A stretch of 28,959 bases of DNA from positions 1 through 28,959 of the forward strand of contig CAKMQH010000210.1 in the NCBI GenBank assembly GCA_927911515.1. The letters run 5' to 3'. This DNA is from an uncultured Neisseria sp. (GTDB lineage: Bacteria > Pseudomonadota > Gammaproteobacteria > Burkholderiales > Neisseriaceae). Under the pieces are notes generated by a model that was not told where the DNA came from, did not search any database, and saw only the letters and a list, made by a program, of their open reading frames with translations. Positions 8,301-15,470 of this stretch are shown piece by piece (within the stretch, counting starts at the first letter, position 1; every line of letters starts with the position of its first letter). The position numbers were made by a program, and so were the translations under genes.

Positions 8301-9388
8301 TCAAAAGCAAGGAGGAGTTCGCCGAGTTCCAGCACCAGCTCAAAGCCAGCGGCGACGCGGCACTGTTGACGCAGGAGCAGCTTGCCCGTTTGGGCGACGC
8401 GGCTTCAGGCGGCGCAGAAAAAGCCAAAGCCGCCTATCAAGGGCTGAACGATACCGCCGCGCAGGCGGGCGAGGCTGCCAAAAACGCCCACAACAAAGGC
8501 GCGCAGGCGGCGGAAAGCCATGCCCAATCCGTCAGCAAGGTGGTCAAGGCAAACGACGATGCAGCGGCGAGTGCGGAAAAGGCGGCGGCAGCGACCGAAA
8601 AAGCCGCCAAAGCCGTAACCGACTACGGCTACCGGCTTAGTCAGACGGGCGGCTACGTCAAGTTCAACAACGAACAGCTTGAATTGATGAACCAAAAATT
8701 CAGGGGCGTCAAAATCGGTATGGAAGCAACGCTGCAAATCGGGCGCATGAAGGACTACACCCAGCAGATTTACCTTGCCAACTCCGCCATGCAGCGGTTG
8801 AGCGACGCAACGGCGCAGGGCGCGTTGACACAGGGTGTGTTGAACGATGCAGCCAGTGCGGCTGCGGCGGCTGCCGACAAGCTGGGCAATACCGAGCTGA
8901 CCAAGTTTCGCAATGCGATTGCTGACGCGCAACGTCGTCTGAATGCGCTGCGCCAAGAGGCAAGCGACGCGACGCGCGCCCTTGAGGCAGAGCTTGCCGA
9001 ACTCAACGGCAACGCCGAGGCGGGCTACGCTTTGCAGCAGGAGAAAAAGCTGCGCGAATTGAATCAGAAGCTGGCAAACGCCAAGCAACTGGGACAGGGC
9101 GACATTGCCCGCGAATACCAGCGTCAAATCGAGTTGCAGCAGCAAATCTACGACCGCCAACGCAACAAACGCGCCGAATCTGCCGCCCAAGACCGCGCCC
9201 GCAACCAAAACACGGCAAGCGGCAGCAACAGCGTGGCGCGCCAGTTGCAGCAAATTGGCAATCCGCAGGTTAACGTCAATACTGACGAGCTTAACCGCCT
9301 TTTGGCGCAACGCGACGAAGCAGTCGCCAACAGGGCAGTCGGCAGCCTGATGACGCAACTGGAAAACTCGTTCAAGCGGACGAGTTAA
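5330..9388 (+). CDS. Tail tape measure protein (1352 aa)
   Basis: The protein sets tail length and fills the tube before DNA ejection. Residues 1-240 are Ala/Glu/Lys coiled coil. Residues about 255-600 match the TP901-type phage tail tape measure domain: KFETAMAGVRKVADGT, LAASGGQLGIP, NVLGNNTAAREKDIVAAMARIGGTAK and the LFGTEYSDDIALL block. A hydrophobic region follows (about 545-600). Residues about 735-1350 return to long coiled coil. Two imperfect copies of a roughly 95-residue unit occur at about 845-937 and 940-1035. The ribosome site AAGGT lies nine bases before the ATG. The usual chaperone genes before a tape measure are missing here; the reverse-strand pair occupies their place. Confidence 0.92.
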   Translation: MANIQAGLEIKAGVSGAEHIDALAQSIEAAGIDTGKLTAEAKELGATLAKAQAQQAAIAEYKALSAELDNTAKEMRALDELTATLEKSMRGGGTQQQQADLAKLRAESERLAKSETELTGKLYAARDAMAVSGVSVKNLAAEEARLSSESAAATAQLDRLTAEAQTLKAIADAKIQLGIDTDDKARQEIQKTKDAYELLKDSGTLSHEELARAAQLQEGKVRELEASLKGVKPSIAEVASEIQGLVGGAGGLAFATREAMKFETAMAGVRKVADGTDEQYAKLSDELKKMGAELGISAAEMAELAASGGQLGIPIEKLSEFTAIASKMSVAFGMSAEEAGNAAATIANVFQLPIGEVEKLGDAINVLGNNTAAREKDIVAAMARIGGTAKQFGLAADEAAALADAFIALGKPPEVAATAINALLQKLQTAQSQGKGFQDALASIGTSADEMAANIAANPQQALTKFLHQLEGLDKQSRALTLSQLFGTEYSDDIALLVGSLGEYEKALGLVADKGQVVGAMQKEVANAMSTSEAQINKAKQEIINVAIEVGEKLLPLVSLLASTVGGVASAIGAITEEFPVLTQLAALFAAGAVAVKAYETAVRLTGGAVSASFATQRVGIEATKASILSTTAAARELGVALKSAAAGNGFGNGAAAAGVLAQNLKTAASNAGLLFAAFEVGRGVGSWLRENTDLAKIFGDNLARIPAIIDSLFTTGGLDKYREHFKTEAQIKRELEEADKKAQEAAEKAAAAKKKAAEEEAAAVKALQAEYRASAAEQAALERSMAALRADGRETGDFYSELAIKLENVRTKTAELKAELDKKNVKISADTGELAEAQKALESLGLTAEEVTTGLSKKASEGIANFSTAAAKFGNDTDQMSRVFQAALKQMDSPEAVDKLKAALEDAGKQAGMTAEEIKKIGDAAPVASDKVADAFAKIGVDSKAVMTGISSDARQAFADFKDASEQAAAAGQKDAKLMQAAFEQMMGKLKSKEEFAEFQHQLKASGDAALLTQEQLARLGDAASGGAEKAKAAYQGLNDTAAQAGEAAKNAHNKGAQAAESHAQSVSKVVKANDDAAASAEKAAAATEKAAKAVTDYGYRLSQTGGYVKFNNEQLELMNQKFRGVKIGMEATLQIGRMKDYTQQIYLANSAMQRLSDATAQGALTQGVLNDAASAAAAAADKLGNTELTKFRNAIADAQRRLNALRQEASDATRALEAELAELNGNAEAGYALQQEKKLRELNQKLANAKQLGQGDIAREYQRQIELQQQIYDRQRNKRAESAAQDRARNQNTASGSNSVARQLQQIGNPQVNVNTDELNRLLAQRDEAVANRAVGSLMTQLENSFKRTS

Positions 9389-9425
9389 ATCAAGCGGCAA
9401 ATACAAACCCGACTGCAACCATGCC

Positions 9426-9449
9426 AAGCCCCCGATTTTCGGGGCTTTT
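9426..9449 (+). terminator. Rho-independent terminator after the tape measure gene
   Basis: AAGCCCCCGA and TCGGGGCTTTT form a stem with one extra C and a TTT loop, followed by TTTTGCTTT. It lies 38 bases after the tape-measure stop. Confidence 0.7.
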
Positions 9450-9477
9450 GCTTTAATGGGGTTTTATATTTAGGCAA

Positions 9478-9489
9478 AGGTCGTCTGAA
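9478..9489 (+). promoter_or_regulatory. DUS serving as ribosome-binding site
   Basis: An intact AGGTCGTCTGAA ends at the base before ATG 9490. The upstream AAAGG provides a Shine-Dalgarno match and the remaining TCGTCTGAA is a nine-base spacer. No other ribosome site is visible. The same arrangement recurs at 15459-15470, and in mutated form at 14212-14224. Confidence 0.6.
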
Positions 9490-9894
9490 ATGGCCGATTG
9501 GATTTTAAAGCGCAAAGACACCGGCGCAAGCGTCCACCTGCCGCAGGATATGCGTTGGGAAGATGAATTTTCGTGGAATAAGGTGGCGCAGGCCGCGCCG
9601 CAGCGTACCTTGTCGGGCGGTTTGGTCATTCAACAAGGAATCAAGGCAAACGGTCGCCCGATTACGCTGTCGGGCGATTGGGTATGGCTGGACTTGGGGT
9701 CTTTGCGCACTTTGCGAGACTGGACGGACGTCCCCGAATTGGAAATGACGCTGGCGCATTACGACGGACGCGAATTTAATGTTGTTTGGCGCACGCACGA
9801 TGCGGCTTTGGGTAACGTCGAGCCGGTGCGGTACTCGACGCCCGAGGCGGAGAGTGAGCGATACACCGCCAAGCTCTGCCTGATGACGTTTTAA
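9490..9894 (+). CDS. Tail-tip region protein (134 aa)
   Basis: It is a Trp-rich, strand-rich protein: MADWILKRKDTGASVHLP at the start, RPITLSGDWVWLDLG in the middle and YTAKLCLMTF at the end. It lies directly after the tape measure, where siphophages carry distal-tail or tail-tip adaptor genes. The middle pattern (RPITL...L..L...G......V....) is like small distal-tail proteins, but no family can be named securely. The start is fixed by the DUS that serves as ribosome site. The stop TAA overlaps the next DUS (9894-9905). Confidence 0.65.
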   Translation: MADWILKRKDTGASVHLPQDMRWEDEFSWNKVAQAAPQRTLSGGLVIQQGIKANGRPITLSGDWVWLDLGSLRTLRDWTDVPELEMTLAHYDGREFNVVWRTHDAALGNVEPVRYSTPEAESERYTAKLCLMTF

Positions 9895-9940
9895 GGTCGT
9901 CTGAAAGCAGGTTTAAACAGGATTTAAAAAGGTTTCAAAA

Positions 9941-11776
9941 ATGGAAAAAACAACGCGCCTGACGCAACAGGATTTGCAGATTTACCCCAGCCAGCGCATG
10001 ACTGATACGCCTGACGGCGGCGGTCTGATGGTCGGGCAGCCGCTGACGGGCGAGGATAACGAGATTTTCCCGCCTGTTTCCGACGTTGACCGCACGATGG
10101 GCAGTTTGGACGCCCGTCTGCTCTACCCTGCCGTCCTGCGTAACGACTCCGAGCCGCTCTATGGCGGGCATTTTGTCATTACCGAGCCGCCGACCTCTGA
10201 AAACGTGTCTTTCTTGGCGTTTAAGGCGCGCAACTACGGCGAGAGCCGCGCAGACATTATGCCGCGAATTGAAGCGTATTCCGTACCGACAGTGGAGAGC
10301 CGTATGACGCTGATGGGGCGGCATTTGGCGGGCGTGCGCCTTGTACAGGCATATCAGCGCGAGGAGGCCCCGCTGCCTAAAGTGGGCGAGCGGTATTGCT
10401 TACAGCATGAAGACAAGACCAACAGCAAGACTGAGCGCATTACTGAATATTTCCGCATCGCCAACCTGACGCACGAAATGCGGACGTTCGAAATCCCCTT
10501 GGCTGGTGGACAAACCAAAGAAATCCGCCGCCGTGTCGTCAAAATGGAAACGACCAACCCGCTGACGCGCGATTTTGACGGGGTGGATTACCCGGTCGAA
10601 GGCTATGCAGGCAACAAGGTCAAGATTTTGGAGACGCAGGTCGCCGATTCAGCGAACTATTACGGTGTTAAACCCGTTTCAGACGACCTCAAAGCAGGCG
10701 AAGCATCGCTGACGGTTGCCAGCATTTACGAAAAGCTGGTTCCTACTTCGACGGTAGAAACGCCGTATGCCGACCAATATCCCGTCGCTGGCGATATGTG
10801 GGTGGCGGCTGCGCCTGAAAAACAGGTGTTTCACGGTTATGTATCGGACGGCACGTTGACAATGCCCCATTCGCTTTTGCCGGGCAGCATCAAAATCGGC
10901 AACTACAAAGACAATGCGCAGGGGCAGTTGGTCTCCGGCGACGATATTATTCAAGCCGACTATGAAAAAGGCCGTCTGAGCGGTATCCCAAGCGGGACTT
11001 ATACCATTTCCGCCATCCCTGCCGCCAAATCGTCGGCGGCTCGGTTTGCCTTTGCTGTTGAAATCAAAGAGACCAATCAAGGCACGGCGTTTGCGCCGCT
11101 GCTGACACCCGCCCCCGCTGCGGGCAGCCTGAAAGTGTCGTTTATGGCGTTGGGCGTTTGGTATCTGCTCGCCGATTCGGGCGACGGCGTGTTGCGCGAT
11201 GAGGCAGGTAAAGCGGCAGGCACAGTGTCATCTGCAACCGGCTCGGTCGTGCTCAATCTGCCCGTATTGCCCGATGTCGGCAGCCGCCTTGTGTTCCAAT
11301 GGGGCGGGATTTCGGGATTCGCGTCATCCGACGGCGGTAAGACGGGGACGGCAGCGACGCCGAAACCTGCCGAAAGTAAATGCACTTACGGTTTAGGTCA
11401 TCCCATCAAGCCGGGTACGTTGGTATTGACTTGGCAGGATAACGGCACCAAAACCGCCCGCGACGACGGCAACGGCAGCCTGACGGGCGATATGCAAGGT
11501 GCTGTTGATTACCTCAACGGCGTGATCTCGACCGCCCGCTACATCAACAGTAACTCGGTCGAGTACACCTGCGAAGAGACGCGCCGAATCAGTGCAAGCG
11601 TGGTCGGCGGTGCAGGCTACGGCATGACGGCGGAGGATAAGGGAGCGCATTGGGAGTTGAGCTTTGAGGGTACGCCCGAAAAAAGGATTTTTAAATTGTC
11701 ACTAGATGGCGAGTTTTCCGAACGGACAGACTATACGTTGTCCAACAGATACGTTGCTGCCCCTAGTTTGAGATAA
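9941..11776 (+). CDS. Large tail protein, probable tail-tip component (611 aa)
   Basis: The protein begins MEKTTRLTQQDLQIYPSQRM and is beta-rich throughout, with no signal peptide or membrane helix. An AAAAAGG site lies before the ATG. Its size and position after the tape measure suggest a tail-tip or side structural protein of the D3112/B3 kind, conserved among transposable siphophages (inference). Two halves can be told apart by eye: residues 1-240 with a compact charged domain, and 240-611 rich in Gly/Ser/Thr strands. An intact reverse DUS occurs inside the gene near 10679. The last 50 codons are noticeably more A/T-rich than the rest. The next gene starts 10 bases after its stop. Confidence 0.65.
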   Translation: MEKTTRLTQQDLQIYPSQRMTDTPDGGGLMVGQPLTGEDNEIFPPVSDVDRTMGSLDARLLYPAVLRNDSEPLYGGHFVITEPPTSENVSFLAFKARNYGESRADIMPRIEAYSVPTVESRMTLMGRHLAGVRLVQAYQREEAPLPKVGERYCLQHEDKTNSKTERITEYFRIANLTHEMRTFEIPLAGGQTKEIRRRVVKMETTNPLTRDFDGVDYPVEGYAGNKVKILETQVADSANYYGVKPVSDDLKAGEASLTVASIYEKLVPTSTVETPYADQYPVAGDMWVAAAPEKQVFHGYVSDGTLTMPHSLLPGSIKIGNYKDNAQGQLVSGDDIIQADYEKGRLSGIPSGTYTISAIPAAKSSAARFAFAVEIKETNQGTAFAPLLTPAPAAGSLKVSFMALGVWYLLADSGDGVLRDEAGKAAGTVSSATGSVVLNLPVLPDVGSRLVFQWGGISGFASSDGGKTGTAATPKPAESKCTYGLGHPIKPGTLVLTWQDNGTKTARDDGNGSLTGDMQGAVDYLNGVISTARYINSNSVEYTCEETRRISASVVGGAGYGMTAEDKGAHWELSFEGTPEKRIFKLSLDGEFSERTDYTLSNRYVAAPSLR

Positions 11777-11786
11777 GGATAGATTG

Positions 11787-13469
11787 ATGGCAGATTCAGG
11801 TTACACATTGCGGGCAGGCAGCGGGAGCGTTGCCTTGTATCTGCATAAAGGCAATTGGCAGGCTGGGAATAAAGCCGTACAAGGCATCCGATGGGATGGG
11901 AATAAGCTGATTGTTCCGAAAACCATCGTGCAGGCAGAGGCAAGTAGTTGGACGATTTATGGAGCGTCCACGCTGAATGCGTCTTGGGAGGCACAAAAGC
12001 GAAGCGATAAGAAAACCACTCAAAATCTATCGGTCAGAGCTTGGCGCAGTGACTATCTGTCCGCCGACTCGTCCCATGCCAAGCCCCGAAGCGGGCGTCT
12101 GGCAGGCGGGCTGACATTTAATGTCTTGATTGACTTTGACCAAGGCAGCACCTGCGTTTACAACTCATGGTCTTTTTCAGACGGCACGACCGAAATCGTC
12201 GAATACGGCGGAACGCTTTATAAAAACTGGGATGCATCCAAAGGCAGCGGCGAAAATATCGGCACATTGTCCGCATCGGGCGAGGTTTCCATCAGCGACC
12301 CTGCCATCAAATTCCAAAGCCTCAAGGTTACGGGCGGGGTCGTCCGTCTGCCGCAGGTTAAGATTTTCTCTTATGCAGGGCGTACCCCCGCCGCGCCGGT
12401 CAAGCCCGAGAGTTTTACCGTTTATGCCAACAACGGCGACATCGTCGGCCGCAGCAATGCCGAAGGCAATATCGAAGGCGGCATCACGGGGAAAATAGAC
12501 TACGAAACAGGTTTCTACGAAATTACCCGCACCGCAGGTTTTTATCCTGAAGAGCTGCGATACAACGCCGTAACCCAAGACAACCTGCCCTTGGATTCTT
12601 CGATTATCGGCATTGATGCCGTGCGCCTGCCTGCCGACGGACGCGTCCCCGTGTTCCGTAAGGGCGATATGGTCGTAATTTCCAATCGGCTCAAGCAGGA
12701 TTTGGGCAGCGCGTTTACCGCCGCCCAGAAAATCACGCTCAACCGACAAAACCTCGACCGCCTCTGCTTGGTCGACAGCAAGGGCAAACACGTCCTTGCC
12801 GAAAAATACACGGCAGACCTCAAGGCGGGCAGTATTACTTTGGGCGAGCCGTTGGACTTGTCGCAATACACCATGCCGCTGACCGCCGTTTGCGCGTGGG
12901 AAGAAGAAAACCGCATTACGGGCGTCGATATTTCGGGTCGTCTGAAACTGCAATTTGCCATTTCGCGCGCCTACCCCAAAGCAGGGACTTATGTTTCATC
13001 CGCTCTGATTGGCGGCGATTTGCTGGTACGCGCGACCGAGCCTTTCTCTCAACAGGCATGGGACAACGTTTGGGCGGATTCGCGCCGCGGCGATCCGATT
13101 CTGGCAAAGGCCAACGTCAAGGACTACCCGATCAAACTCGCCAGCAACGGCGCGATTACCGAGCGTTGGTTGATTAAATTCACCACTGCCAACCAATTTG
13201 AGCTCTACGGCGAGCAGCTCGGCTTGGTCGCCAAGAGCGATACCCTGACCGACCTCGCCCCCGCCAATCCTGCTACGGGGAAACCGTACTTTACGATTAA
13301 ATCGACAGCGTTCGGCGGCGGCTGGTCGACTCAAAACTGCATCCGTTTTAATACCTACGGCACACCGCTTCCTGTGTGGATTCTCCGCAGCGTCCAACCC
13401 TCGCCCGACAGGCAGGATGGGCGCGACGGCTTTACCGCCTGTTTGCGTGGCAATACGGTCGCTGAGTAG
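11787..13469 (+). CDS. Large tail protein, probable tail-tip component (560 aa)
   Basis: The start ATG at 11787 has AAGGA at 11775-11779; the TTG one codon earlier is not needed. The first 100 codons (MADSGYTLRAGSGSVALYLH...) are A/T-richer than the remainder. The C-terminal 200 residues include an AFGGGWSTQNCIRFNTYGTP stretch and end with VWILRSVQPSPDRQDG and CLRGNTV, a layout frequent at the end of phage tail proteins. It probably partners the preceding 611-aa protein. A Gly-rich strand repeat TGKIDYETGFYEITRTAGF lies near residue 235. Function is inferred from position. A DUS terminator follows 13 bases after the stop. Confidence 0.65.
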   Translation: MADSGYTLRAGSGSVALYLHKGNWQAGNKAVQGIRWDGNKLIVPKTIVQAEASSWTIYGASTLNASWEAQKRSDKKTTQNLSVRAWRSDYLSADSSHAKPRSGRLAGGLTFNVLIDFDQGSTCVYNSWSFSDGTTEIVEYGGTLYKNWDASKGSGENIGTLSASGEVSISDPAIKFQSLKVTGGVVRLPQVKIFSYAGRTPAAPVKPESFTVYANNGDIVGRSNAEGNIEGGITGKIDYETGFYEITRTAGFYPEELRYNAVTQDNLPLDSSIIGIDAVRLPADGRVPVFRKGDMVVISNRLKQDLGSAFTAAQKITLNRQNLDRLCLVDSKGKHVLAEKYTADLKAGSITLGEPLDLSQYTMPLTAVCAWEEENRITGVDISGRLKLQFAISRAYPKAGTYVSSALIGGDLLVRATEPFSQQAWDNVWADSRRGDPILAKANVKDYPIKLASNGAITERWLIKFTTANQFELYGEQLGLVAKSDTLTDLAPANPATGKPYFTIKSTAFGGGWSTQNCIRFNTYGTPLPVWILRSVQPSPDRQDGRDGFTACLRGNTVAE

Positions 13470-13482
13470 GAGGCGGATAAGC

Positions 13483-13527
13483 AAAAGGTCGTCTGAAACT
13501 TGGAATCATGGTTTCAGACGACCTTTT
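13483..13527 (+). terminator. DUS inverted-repeat terminator before lipoprotein gene
   Basis: Perfect 17-bp arms (13483-13499 and 13511-13527) are built on two facing DUS copies with an 11-base loop, ending in TTTT. It separates the tail gene from the lipoprotein unit. Confidence 0.8.
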
Positions 13528-13598
13528 ATTACCGCTTGTTTATTTTTAATGCCGTTTAATTTAGAATACAGTCCTATTTGACATAAAGGGATAAAAAA

Positions 13599-14132
13599 AT
13601 GAAACAAGCCGTATTGTTCGCAACCATGACCGCTCTTGCCGCAGCAGTATTGTCGGGATGCGGAAAAAGCAAAGAGGAAATCGAGCTGGAACGCGAAAAG
13701 ATCGCATTGCAACGCGAAAAGCTGCAACAAATCCGCGAATCGAAACAGGTTAAACCGGAGACAGCCCCGCAGCCTGAAAAAACGGAGGCGCAGGTAAGAA
13801 AAGACGCACCACCTGCTTCCGCGCAGGAAAATGTAACCGTCAATGTAAATCAGGCTGCCGCAGAAGAAACCAAAATCGTCAGAAAGTCGGTAATGATTGC
13901 TAATGCCAAAACATACTTTTCCGACAGCATGTTAAGGAGTATGGAAGCCTACTATAAAGACGATGCAAGTATCTTGTGCGGCGAGGTGCTTTGGGACAAA
14001 GCCAGCTGGCGGCGTTTTGTGCAGGTCAATGCGTATAATCCCAAAGATGGAAAAGTAACGGCGCAGACTTATTTCGACAAAGATTATTCGCACGAGTTTT
14101 CCGACACCATCTGGCGGGAATATTGCCGCTGA
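13599..14132 (+). CDS. Prophage-encoded lipoprotein (177 aa), possible lysogenic conversion gene
   Basis: The N-terminus MKQAVLFATMTALAAAVLSG followed by Cys21 is a lipoprotein signal peptide with lipobox LSGC. The mature part starts with a charged coiled coil (residues about 25-50), then a Pro/Ala/Glu-rich linker, then a compact C-terminal domain of about 85 residues with two Cys (SILCGEVL and EYCR) that could form a disulfide. It is likely anchored to a membrane facing the periplasm. The gene is flanked by terminators on both sides and preceded by an A/T-rich stretch with a TAGAAT element at 13562-13567, so it looks independently transcribed. I do not recognise the family. Such lipoproteins in prophages often block superinfection or alter the surface (inference). 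Confidence 0.75.
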   Translation: MKQAVLFATMTALAAAVLSGCGKSKEEIELEREKIALQREKLQQIRESKQVKPETAPQPEKTEAQVRKDAPPASAQENVTVNVNQAAAEETKIVRKSVMIANAKTYFSDSMLRSMEAYYKDDASILCGEVLWDKASWRRFVQVNAYNPKDGKVTAQTYFDKDYSHEFSDTIWREYCR

Positions 14133-14139
14133 TAAAAGT

Positions 14140-14224
14140 ACCCGACTGCAACCATGCCAAGCCCCGATTTTCGGGGCTTTTGCTTTAATGGTGTTTTATA
14201 TTTGGGCAAAAAAGGTCGTCTAAA
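14140..14224 (+). repeat. Intergenic terminator-DUS element, copy 2
   Basis: This is the second copy of the block at 9407-9489. It differs by loss of one C in the hairpin, a G/T and an A/G change, two to three extra A, and a mutated DUS (GGTCGTCTAAAA). It again ends against an ATG. Confidence 0.85.
14159..14181 (+). terminator. Rho-independent terminator after lipoprotein gene
   Basis: Perfect nine-base arms AAGCCCCGA and TCGGGGCTT with a TTT loop, followed by TTGCTTTAAT. It lies 26 bases after the lipoprotein stop codon. Confidence 0.8.
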
Positions 14225-15145
14225 ATGTCAAATACGGAAAGAGTGCCGGTCAAGGTTTACCGTTGGGATGACGCGGGTGCGCCGCAGGTTATGCCTGTTG
14301 ACGGAGCAGTTAAAACGATTTTAAAAGCCTGTTTGGTAACGGGCTATGGCGAAAATGAAAACCGAAAAGAGCCGCTGGGTTGGGAAATGCCGTTTGAAAA
14401 TGGCAATGCCGCCTGTTTTCGCAGTACGCATGAGAAATCAACCAAATGGGCGTTGGGTGTGTATGGGACTGCCCAATATGGCGGCTGCGAAGTCGTCGGG
14501 TTAAAAGATCCAACATCGGTTAAAACTGGTGCAAAGGAGGCAGTCTTTGCCAAATACGGTAAACCCTTGAAATTCATGTATGGGTCTAGCCGGCGAAATT
14601 CCAAAGAGCCACTCCAATGGGTTGTGGTGGGGCATGACCGCGCCTTTTGCCTGCTCGTCATTAATGCCAATTTTTCATCTATGTGCGGAAACCTTTATTT
14701 TGGAGATTTTCCTAGTTTTGCTCTTGCTGATGATGGCAACTGTGCAATATCGATGACAACATCTAATTCTTATTTATTGGATGCGGGGACTAACTACCAG
14801 CAATGTTTTTTAATGGAAGATTATTCCGGCAATATTTTGGGTCAAGCCGAGTTATTGGGTCGAATGGGTGTAAATAATAATGAGGCAGTGAACTATCCAA
14901 ACCCCGTGACGGGCGGGTTTTCGGCAGAAAATGTCCTTATTTTTGAAAAAAATAATCAGAATAGAAGCATGTTGCGCGGTCAGTTGCCTGGATTCAAATT
15001 TACGTTTGAGGCAATGCCGTCTCCTACGGTTGTCCCCTATGGTCAAGTCTATAAAAATCTTGATTCGACTGACGATGAATGGATGTATTTCAAAACTGTC
15101 AATAACTTGGGGATGTTGGTAAACCTGACAACTTGGAATATGTAA
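14225..15145 (+). CDS. Phage tail-region structural protein (306 aa)
   Basis: The ATG follows a mutated DUS whose AAAAGG part can act as Shine-Dalgarno at a nine-base spacing. The N-terminus VPVKVYRWDDAGAP and the segment CLVTGYG...PLGWEMPFENGNAACFR are patterns I associate with a family of uncharacterised phage structural proteins located near the tail tip. The rest is strand- and Cys-containing (six or more Cys), with Asn-rich loops, and its codons are more A/T-rich from about 14650 on. Function is unknown; it may be part of the tail tip or an attachment protein. Its stop overlaps the next start as TAATG, so the two are coupled. Confidence 0.65.
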   Translation: MSNTERVPVKVYRWDDAGAPQVMPVDGAVKTILKACLVTGYGENENRKEPLGWEMPFENGNAACFRSTHEKSTKWALGVYGTAQYGGCEVVGLKDPTSVKTGAKEAVFAKYGKPLKFMYGSSRRNSKEPLQWVVVGHDRAFCLLVINANFSSMCGNLYFGDFPSFALADDGNCAISMTTSNSYLLDAGTNYQQCFLMEDYSGNILGQAELLGRMGVNNNEAVNYPNPVTGGFSAENVLIFEKNNQNRSMLRGQLPGFKFTFEAMPSPTVVPYGQVYKNLDSTDDEWMYFKTVNNLGMLVNLTTWNM

Positions 15146-15459
15146 TGGCAAATATGATCTTAGATAGTGGCGTTGTACATTCGCCGCATTATAAATACGG
15201 CGGGCGCGGTTATATAGCCGGCGAAGCCGAGGGTATTGTTACCGTCAACGGGCAGCCCGCATCACGTCGAATTTATCTTTTTGCCCGCCCGAAGATGGAG
15301 ATTGTCGCCGATACTTGGAGTAAAGACGACGGCAGCTACCACTTCGAACGCCTGAAGGAGGACGAGGAGTATCTGATGGTGGCGACGGATTATAAAAAGC
15401 AATACGAGCCTGTCTCCTATGATTTCATCAAGCCCTACGTCGATACTGACGGCGGATAA
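15145..15459 (+). CDS. Small tail protein with carboxypeptidase-regulatory-like (Ig-like) domain (104 aa)
   Basis: The start ATG at 15145 overlaps the previous stop as TAATG; upstream in-frame codons are within the other gene. Residues about 30-90 show the pattern of a transthyretin-like, carboxypeptidase-regulatory fold: G.VTVNGQPASRRIYLFARP, then TWSKDDGSYHFERLK.DEEYLMVATD. This domain is common in phage tail proteins next to host-recognition genes, where it binds other tail proteins or surfaces. The stop TAA overlaps the DUS that serves as ribosome site for the next gene. Confidence 0.7.
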   Translation: MANMILDSGVVHSPHYKYGGRGYIAGEAEGIVTVNGQPASRRIYLFARPKMEIVADTWSKDDGSYHFERLKEDEEYLMVATDYKKQYEPVSYDFIKPYVDTDGG

Positions 15460-15470
15460 GGTCGTCTGAA
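15459..15470 (+). promoter_or_regulatory. DUS serving as ribosome-binding site
   Basis: The intact AGGTCGTCTGAA starts at the last base of the preceding stop codon and ends at the base before ATG 15471. AAGG is the only Shine-Dalgarno candidate. So one 12-mer ties together a stop, an uptake signal and a start. Confidence 0.6.

Larger units (their letters stand above)
9407..9489 (+). repeat. Intergenic terminator-DUS element, copy 1
   Basis: This 83-bp block starts ACCCGACTGCAACCATGCC, contains a GC-rich hairpin and ends in a DUS directly against the next ATG. A second, nearly identical copy lies at 14140-14224, with only a few base and length differences. Both copies stand before a tail gene, so the block was duplicated as a unit. 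Confidence 0.85.

Noticed and set aside
8405..9427. 340-codon minus-strand open frame inside the tape measure gene
   Set aside because: Same reason: a mirror of biased codon use in the coiled-coil region.
9941..13469. The 611-aa and 560-aa tail genes as halves of one frameshifted gene
   Set aside because: The second has its own AAGGA and ATG and a normal N-terminus, and no short indel would join the frames without crossing clear start and stop signals. They are A/T-richer near the junction, which may mark an old recombination.
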